20,456 nucleotides of DNA from CAZAMP01 sp964486455 (GTDB taxonomy: Bacteria > Eisenbacteria > RBG-16-71-46 > CAZAMP01). The stretch covers positions 1 to 20,456 of the forward strand of contig CAZAMP010000062.1 of the NCBI GenBank assembly GCA_964486455.1. Reading direction: 5' to 3'. This document shows, piece by piece, positions 16,301 to 20,456 of the stretch (position 1 is its first letter; every line of letters begins with the position of its first letter). Position numbers and translations under genes: made by a program. The notes under the pieces are model-generated. The model was not told the origin of the DNA, searched no databases, and saw only the letters and a list, made by a program, of their open reading frames with translations.

Positions 16301-16519
16301 AGCGGCCATGCGCTCGAGTTCGGACCGGTTGGTTGGCGTAGGGGACAGCAGGGGTTCGACCGCCATGCCGATTTCCGCGAGGCTATCGGGAATGGAAACC
16401 GGTTCAGCCATATCGTTGGCTCGGGATGGTGGCGAATCGACGGCTGCACCGAGCACGATGATCAGTGCCATAGCCGCGCTCCCACACGTTCTTGCGAAGA
16501 CGGATGCTAGTTGGCTCAT
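13394..16519 (-). CDS. Large exported tetratricopeptide-repeat protein
   Basis: A 1041-residue protein with a signal peptide (hydrophobic core at about 15-26, likely cleavage after SRA near residue 35) followed almost entirely by TPR-type helical pairs, perhaps 20 or more. Clear units include AAEAYEQFLISFPGDAQVLL, AKRCYAALLEHFPHTSAAET and AAEEYRRVVSQFPSYPEADR, each in the A-x-x-x-Y-x-x-hydrophobic, F/Y-P pattern of YbgF/CpoB and BamD-like repeats. It is probably a periplasmic scaffold coordinating partners of the adjacent ExbB-ExbD-TonB complex, as CpoB does for Tol-Pal, but is four times CpoB's size. GAGGAG sits seven bases before ATG 16519; an in-frame TTG immediately before it is a less likely start. 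It is 18 bases after the barrel gene and 29 before exbB. No catalytic domain is visible. Confidence 0.9.
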   Translation of the reverse strand: MSQLASVFARTCGSAAMALIIVLGAAVDSPPSRANDMAEPVSIPDSLAEIGMAVEPLLSPTPTNRSELERMAATLDAMIDSELSDDERGAAHFLSGEIRYALGDYLGAEEFFRKAEKARGRLFADDAAIAGAASKEASGQIDDAHRDLAELERDAADGSLLPEIRLARCWNALRRGHLSEAEDGLNALRDEFIWMEDDPRVALLAATIAYHHGSLDKAITFLGETQTTAASVYLRAMCLDANGDALRAAAAYQDVTTRFPNSGLADEAMLAKAGIFLASGAYRSAAEEYAQAAANATDAVTVAEAALRHAVCVFLDGDASMATGLLRDITEQHAGTDFGARAQFLLGEVLFTEESHDEAIIEFSRVLTQYFQHSLAARAQYRIGRSLDALGRQHDATSTYEAVVSGYSMAPEAPAAAYLAGVGLLEQGQPLSAANYFQLVLDRYAQTGDSETYAFASPEHQELVEAALCLLMLSYHRAGDLGQLSGAPHLMLEKMPPSRSEWRAHALLIDADALASQGRYADAQSVLEDLINEYPETRISVPANRLLAWVYAQQGHDDLAIEIEQSMLSRYGVNGGAEALSGAHLNKAHILFNRKQYQDAAEAYEQFLISFPGDAQVLLALYQVGLCYVRLDRNGDAVDRWEEILRRNPTADIAEQTWLRAGDLYFRAERFDDAKRCYAALLEHFPHTSAAETSMLRLAHCEYNQGRDAEALEAYSRVTSTFPETSAARDAEQGMERALYRLGQREDSATVLAELVARYPTSSFAAEAQFEIATRLLEEERFAEAAEEYRRVVSQFPSYPEADRAQYLMADSYARAGMTKDARGAYEQFSFLFPDSELRSTVQFRLGSIRFDEGDYMRAAINFTGVMDSEAEPETRAAALYNLALCHRALGDVAQSMVLLEQVRSDPNTDPTRMTDVNYQLGLISEESGQMEAAITEYERAVGGAPTPDLAVELHYRLGSCRERLGSPEAALLAYERAASCSDKEHPYRLSALARCAMLYEEEEDWVRAVETYRDLGKNAADPELISAATERAAQLETIIQ

Positions 16520-16537
16520 CAAATGACTCCTCGCGAC

Positions 16538-17806
16538 CTAGCCGACAACGGCGGGTACGGTTCCACGAGGCCCGCCCGTTGCGATCTCGACGACGTTCGA
16601 ATGCCCCTGGATCTCTCGTCCTTCCCGGTCCGTCACAACCAGCCGGTAGCGGTACGTGCCATCCGGTAGCGGTAGGCCGGTCTCGTCCTTTCCGTCCCAG
16701 ACGATGTGAGCGGGGGGGATGCCCTTGCCGCTGAACTGCCGGACGGTTTGCTTGAACTTGTCTAGGATGAGCAGTGTCCACTCCTGTGCATCCGCCTTGG
16801 TCCTCGCCTTCAGATGGAACTTCGTCACCGATCGTTGCCCGACCGGCGAGAAAACGGGTGGATCGGCCGCGGATTTCGCGAAGAACCCACCGAAGCGGTA
16901 CGAGACGCCAAAGCGATGCATCACGCCCAGTTCGTGATCGGCGAGGCCATAGTCGATACGGAACTCAGGCGACGCTTGAATGCTGATCCCGCCGGCGGGC
17001 TCCCCATCGTGGTATCCGGCCCGAAACGCCATGAGTGGATGAATCCAGAACTCCGAACCGGTGTGGAGGGCCGTGCCGGGGCCGGATCGCTGATGCAGAT
17101 CGGCGGTGATCACGGCACGGTCTCTGAGACCTTTCACGGCGATGCCCGCGCGAACCTCGGTCGGGTAACTTTCCTTGATTTCCCGGAGGGCCAGGCTGGG
17201 ACCTCCCAGGTTGTGGATGGATACGCCGAGACGTATGGCCGGACTTACCTCGTAGAGAAACCCGAGATCCGCGCCGACACCGGACGCATCGAATTCCTCA
17301 ACGCTCTGCCGGATGATCTTCAGATTCGCGCCGATCCCCATCCGTCTGCCGAAGTGCTTCGCGGCCGTCATCAAGAACGCGAGGTCGGTCTCGCTGAAGT
17401 CCCCGAGGGGCTCGTTGAGCTCGCTCGTTCGTTCGATGTCACCGGAGCGGAGCGACAGAAGCGTGACGCCGAAGCTCGGCAGCCGGCTTGACGGCGCGCC
17501 GAAGCTGACGCCGTTGACGCTGGCACCCTCCAGAAGGCGCCCCATCTCGAAGTGAACACTGTTGTGCATCATCTTCGTGAGGCCCGCGGGGTTCCAGAGC
17601 GCCCCCAACGGTTCATCGGCGACGGCCGTGAACGCGCCTCCGAACCCGAGCGTCCGCGCGGTGGAGTATCGGGAGACCCAATCTCCCGGAGCGCCCCCGC
17701 CATCCTCAACGGCATGTGCGGAGACACTCCAGAGCACGGACACCCAGAGGCAGAACACACCTGCGATCACGCGGGTGGGGTGTTGGTTGTGAGAGTGGCG
17801 ATGCAT
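16538..17806 (-). CDS. PorV/PorQ-like outer-membrane barrel with C-terminal FlgD-Ig domain
   Basis: A 422-residue protein with a signal peptide (cleavage likely after SAHA, residue 32). STARTLGFGGAFTAVADEPL (48-67) followed by GALWNPAGL is the N-terminal signature of the PorV/PorQ (UPF0164-like) outer-membrane family. Alternating amphipathic strands such as MGIGANLKII, IRLGVSIHNL and HRFGVSYRFGG continue to about residue 308, consistent with a barrel. Residues about 330-410 form a FlgD-type Ig domain (GIPPAHIVWDGKDETGLPLP, DGTYRYRLVVTDREGRE), an addition not present in PorV of type IX secretion. In that system PorV carries cargo from the translocon to the attachment complex; a similar role here is inference. 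GGGAGG lies four bases before the ATG. The gene lies 12 bases downstream of the surface-protein gene. Confidence 0.85.
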   Translation of the reverse strand: MHRHSHNQHPTRVIAGVFCLWVSVLWSVSAHAVEDGGGAPGDWVSRYSTARTLGFGGAFTAVADEPLGALWNPAGLTKMMHNSVHFEMGRLLEGASVNGVSFGAPSSRLPSFGVTLLSLRSGDIERTSELNEPLGDFSETDLAFLMTAAKHFGRRMGIGANLKIIRQSVEEFDASGVGADLGFLYEVSPAIRLGVSIHNLGGPSLALREIKESYPTEVRAGIAVKGLRDRAVITADLHQRSGPGTALHTGSEFWIHPLMAFRAGYHDGEPAGGISIQASPEFRIDYGLADHELGVMHRFGVSYRFGGFFAKSAADPPVFSPVGQRSVTKFHLKARTKADAQEWTLLILDKFKQTVRQFSGKGIPPAHIVWDGKDETGLPLPDGTYRYRLVVTDREGREIQGHSNVVEIATGGPRGTVPAVVG

Positions 17807-17818
17807 GAATCCTCCCGA

Positions 17819-20456
17819 TCAGCGAACGACGCCAAGCTTTCGGCGCATGACATGGCGTGTCTCACCGTTTCCCTTGGCAGTGATATCCAACACATACGCG
17901 CCACTCGAGACGACGCGCCCCTTGCCGTTTCGACCGTTCCACACGAACTCGTTCAGCCCGGATCGCCCGCCCGGGGCTCCCGACGTGAAATCAGTCAGGA
18001 AAACGAGGCTTCCACTCAGCGTGAAGATCCTCAGGGTGACGTGGGAATCATCCGCCAGCTTGTAGGCGATCGTCGTGGGCGACTCTCCCGGATGGAATGG
18101 ATTGGGATAGTTCGTGACGCTACCGCTCGGCATGCTGGGGTCGACGAGACTGGTCTCGATCTCGATCTGCGCGGTCAGGTCGTTCGATCTCGCCATGACG
18201 CGACCGATCTCGGGCTCGCGCGGGCTCAAGAAGTCGGCGGTCGCGGTTCCATCGCCGTCCGTCTCCGGATCGGCAGCGTTCAAGAGGCCGGCTCCCTCGA
18301 TCACCTGAAACGCGATGGGCTGCTCGGAGACGCCGTTCTCGAACGTGTCCACGACGCGGGCGGTCACCGTCGCGTGTCTGTTGCCGCGAAGCCATGCCGG
18401 ATCGCTGGTGAGGCGAATGGCGGTGGGGGTTCCCGGAACGACTGTGATGGCACCGGTTGCTCCCGGTGTGCTTCCTTCGTTGTCGGTGACGATCAGAACA
18501 ATGGGCTCGGCAAAGCTGTAGCTCTCGATTTCCGTAGCTTCCCCTGCGTTGAGCGGGAACTGCGTCAGGGAAAGGGTGCCGCGCCCCGGTTCACCGGTCG
18601 AAGCGTGCTGCGCGGTCACCGTCACGAGAGAGTTGGCTTCTTGAATGGGTGTGCCGACATCGTTTTCGACCCAGACGGTCAAGGTGAAACCGACGCCCGC
18701 CTGGATCGTGTCGACGGCCGCTTCGGCGCGGAGGTGAAATCCTGTGTTGATGGCCCGCACCTCGGTCTCGCTGGGCGACATTGACGGATCGGACAGGTTC
18801 GTTGCCCAGATCAACTGATGACCGCCGGTGGCGAGCCGCACTTCGAGCTCGACTCGGCCGTCCTCGAGTGGCGTGTCCGGCGGCAAGGTGGCGTACTGAT
18901 CCTCCGATGTCAGGCGGATGAGGTCGGTCACACTGCCGATGGGATTCCACCACGCGTCGGTGGCCAAGACCGTGATCGTGAAGGCGATGTCAATTGACTG
19001 GTCGAGAGCGAATCCGGTTCTGCCTTCCTCGGTCCCCGGGGCGAGGTTTTGCCCGGGAGCCAGCGCGAGTATCCGCTCGTAAGGTCCGGCCTGGACCATC
19101 ACCGGAGAGGACGTGTACGGATCGACACCGGTAGAGTCCAGATCAGACGCGGTCAGCGTCTGCGTCCCCGCGTGAAACAGCGTCACCGGGACGAGGATCT
19201 CACCGTTGGCGAGTGTCGTGTCGGTGGGAACGTCGGCAAACGCGTCGCTGCAGCCCAGCGCTACGCGGTTGTCGATGCCTTGAATCCGATTCCAGAACTC
19301 ATCCACCGCACGGAGCATGATCATGAAGCCGGATCCGGCGTCCTGTTCATCAGGAGATCCGCTGTACCCGCTCTCCGTTCCGCCCTGAGGCGTCTCTCCG
19401 GGCAGCAAGAGCTGCAGGCCCGCGTAGGGACCGGGGAGAACCTGAAAGGCATTGCTCGTTCCGGTATTCGGTGGCGCCGAAAAGTCAGAGCACGTGAAAG
19501 AGACCGCCCCGCCCGCGCCACGGAAGACCATCTCGCCGGTCCACGTACCGCTTGCGAATGTGATGAGCTCCGGCGAGATGCTTCCCGGACCGGTGTTGGC
19601 AGAGAGAATGGCGTCCCCGGCATAGTCGGGGATCGTGTTGTTGTTCTCGTCCGTTGCGCGAATCATCACACTGACCGCATCGCCGGCGGTGATCGGTGTG
19701 GGAATCGTTTCGATCACGAAGTGGTCGGGCGCGCTGGGAATGACGATGATCCCGTCGGTTGTCATGCCCTCGATGGATGGATCGCTCTGATCGGTCACCG
19801 TGAGCGTCTGCGTGCCTACGGTGCCGAGGTAGATGCTGAATTGCTGGAAGCCGTCGACGAGCGCTCCCGATTGTGGCGTGTTTGCTTCGGAGTCGCTGGA
19901 TATGATCCGGACGTTGTCCGCGCTTGGGAGGGGATTCCAGAAGTCGTCGGTTGAGTAGACATCGACGCTGAATTCCTCCCCCGCGGACTGCGTGGCGGGG
20001 GATCCGGAGACACCTGAGATGCCTCCCGGAAGCGGAGTCTGACCGGGAACGACAATCTGCACGCGGGCAAACGGCCCCGGATGGACGACGAAGGGATCGG
20101 TCGTCCCACTCTTAGTGGGATCGGCCTCGAGATAGGCATAGATGTTCACGTTACCGTTGCTGATGTTCGTCTCGTCAGCGCGGTACATGGTGACCGACCC
20201 GGACCACTCTCCATTCGTGAGGGGGATTTCGCCCGGAACGATGCGGCCCTCTCCGAAGCTCGTGATCTCTTTGAGACTCACTGGTCCAGTATAGCCCGTG
20301 ACAACGTCACCGTTCGGATCCACGGCATAGACCGACAGAGATAGCGGTTGCCCCGCATACTGGTGCTTGTGAATGTTCGAGAATTGAAATCCCTGAAGGA
20401 CCATTACGTCGACCGGACTGGAAACCGCTTCCGGTATTGACAGATCGCTCTCGTCA
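17819..20456 (-). CDS. Ig-repeat surface protein with NYPNPF-type C-terminal domain, 5' end missing
   Basis: The frame is open to the right edge: 17 residues before the first visible Met (20404) are coding-like (DESDLSIPEAVSSPVDV), so the true N-terminus lies outside the window. From that Met, 861 residues remain. They contain alternating beta-sandwich modules: A-type at about 1-108, 223-323 and 552-656 (invasin/filamin-like, x-x-A-G-x-x-x-x-hydrophobic), three near-identical-pattern B modules at 109-222, 324-437 and 439-549, and a Big_1-like module at 657-751. The end, 765-861, starts NYPNPFHPGE and contains VTLRIFTLSGSLVF, WNGRNGKG and SSGAYVLDI. This matches the secretion/FlgD-Ig type tail seen in type IX-like cargo of Bacteroidota relatives. 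It is probably a long secreted or surface-anchored adhesive or structural protein; no enzyme domain is visible. It lies 12 bases upstream of the PorV-like gene. Confidence 0.85.
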   Translation of the reverse strand, partial: DESDLSIPEAVSSPVDVMVLQGFQFSNIHKHQYAGQPLSLSVYAVDPNGDVVTGYTGPVSLKEITSFGEGRIVPGEIPLTNGEWSGSVTMYRADETNISNGNVNIYAYLEADPTKSGTTDPFVVHPGPFARVQIVVPGQTPLPGGISGVSGSPATQSAGEEFSVDVYSTDDFWNPLPSADNVRIISSDSEANTPQSGALVDGFQQFSIYLGTVGTQTLTVTDQSDPSIEGMTTDGIIVIPSAPDHFVIETIPTPITAGDAVSVMIRATDENNNTIPDYAGDAILSANTGPGSISPELITFASGTWTGEMVFRGAGGAVSFTCSDFSAPPNTGTSNAFQVLPGPYAGLQLLLPGETPQGGTESGYSGSPDEQDAGSGFMIMLRAVDEFWNRIQGIDNRVALGCSDAFADVPTDTTLANGEILVPVTLFHAGTQTLTASDLDSTGVDPYTSSPVMVQAGPYERILALAPGQNLAPGTEEGRTGFALDQSIDIAFTITVLATDAWWNPIGSVTDLIRLTSEDQYATLPPDTPLEDGRVELEVRLATGGHQLIWATNLSDPSMSPSETEVRAINTGFHLRAEAAVDTIQAGVGFTLTVWVENDVGTPIQEANSLVTVTAQHASTGEPGRGTLSLTQFPLNAGEATEIESYSFAEPIVLIVTDNEGSTPGATGAITVVPGTPTAIRLTSDPAWLRGNRHATVTARVVDTFENGVSEQPIAFQVIEGAGLLNAADPETDGDGTATADFLSPREPEIGRVMARSNDLTAQIEIETSLVDPSMPSGSVTNYPNPFHPGESPTTIAYKLADDSHVTLRIFTLSGSLVFLTDFTSGAPGGRSGLNEFVWNGRNGKGRVVSSGAYVLDITAKGNGETRHVMRRKLGVVR
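17822..18112 (-). other. C-terminal sorting/FlgD-Ig-like domain of surface protein
   Basis: Residues 765-861 have the arrangement NYPNPF, I-A-Y-x-L, V-T-L-R-I-F-x-x-x-G, E-F-V-W-N-G, S-S-G-A-Y-V-L and a basic C-terminus (RRKLGVVR). This is the arrangement of type IX-style C-terminal domains in the Bacteroidota superphylum. Whether it is a secretion signal or a structural Ig cap cannot be told from sequence alone. Confidence 0.7.
18758..19090 (-). repeat. B module 3 of surface protein (residues 439-549)
   Basis: Encodes AGPYERILALAPGQNLAPGT (beginning at residue 439 with the Gly), through FTITVLATDAWWNPIGSVTD and GGHQLIWATNLSDPS. It follows module 2 directly without an intervening A-type module and is slightly shorter and more diverged. 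Confidence 0.75.
19094..19435 (-). repeat. B module 2 of surface protein (residues 324-437)
   Basis: Encodes PGPYAGLQLLLPGETPQGGT onward, through FMIMLRAVDEFWNRIQGIDN and GTQTLTASDLDSTG. It is 114 residues long like module 1, and is preceded by an A-type module as module 1 is. Confidence 0.8.
19739..20080 (-). repeat. B module 1 of surface protein (residues 109-222)
   Basis: Encodes PGPFARVQIVVPGQTPLPGG onward, through AGEEFSVDVYSTDDFWNPLP and GTQTLTVTDQSDPS. It shares with modules 2 and 3 the order: Pro-Gly-Pro-aromatic, Pro-Gly-Gln/Glu-Thr/Asn, Gly-x-x-Gly, Asp-x-Phe/Trp-Trp-Asn-x-Ile/Leu, and a closing Thr-Gln-Thr-Leu-like strand. Confidence 0.8.

Noticed and set aside
1..20456. CRISPR arrays, tRNA or rRNA genes, and complete insertion sequences
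   Set aside because: No regularly spaced repeats, cloverleaf-like or rRNA-like segments, or transposase-like proteins were seen anywhere in the window.

Overview
The window is GC-rich, densely coding bacterial DNA with two functional blocks on opposite strands. The left half is an aerobic-respiration locus: a complete cbb3-type cytochrome c oxidase with assembly genes. The right half is a compact cell-envelope operon on the minus strand. Several traits point to a Gram-negative lineage of the Fibrobacterota-Chlorobiota-Bacteroidota neighbourhood, such as the Eisenbacteria-type candidate phyla: a fused ccoN-ccoO gene, a single-haem CcoP, a PorV/PorQ-like barrel, FlgD-type Ig modules, and a large Ig-repeat surface protein whose C-terminus begins NYPNPF. 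That placement is inference from family content; no rRNA or marker gene is present.

Layout, left to right. Positions 1-274 (minus) hold the start of a DUF1572/DinB-like gene that runs off the left edge. It is divergent from a DsbD_2/SafE-type membrane protein (425-1177, plus). A 341-base non-coding stretch follows, with a perfect 16-base inverted repeat and a candidate promoter with a palindrome in its spacer. Then comes ccoI (Cu ATPase) - ccoS - ccoNO - ccoQ - ccoP - ccoG (1519-8738, plus), with overlapping or near-abutting genes that look like one transcription unit. No ccoH is seen. proC (8743-9576, minus) converges on ccoG.

After a 293-base gap with a strong hairpin, the rest (9870 to the right edge) is one minus-strand series of eight genes with gaps of at most 29 bases. 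In transcription order these are: Ig-repeat surface protein (5' end outside the window), PorV-like barrel with FlgD-Ig tail, 1041-residue TPR protein, ExbB, ExbD1, ExbD2, TonB, and a secreted FlgD-Ig protein with an OmpA-like C-terminus.

In the oxidase block, CcoI and the SafE-type protein would supply or handle copper, CcoG and CcoS would assist cofactor insertion, and CcoNO/Q/P would form the oxidase. In the envelope block, ExbB/ExbD/TonB would transmit proton-motive force to periplasmic and outer-membrane partners encoded in the same operon. The order recalls Tol-Pal (TolQ-TolR-TolA-Pal plus TPR), while the PorV-like barrel and NYPNPF-type tail recall type IX secretion. The most striking sequence-level observation is that the second ExbD has glycine in place of the conserved transmembrane aspartate that carries protons in this family, whereas the first ExbD keeps it.
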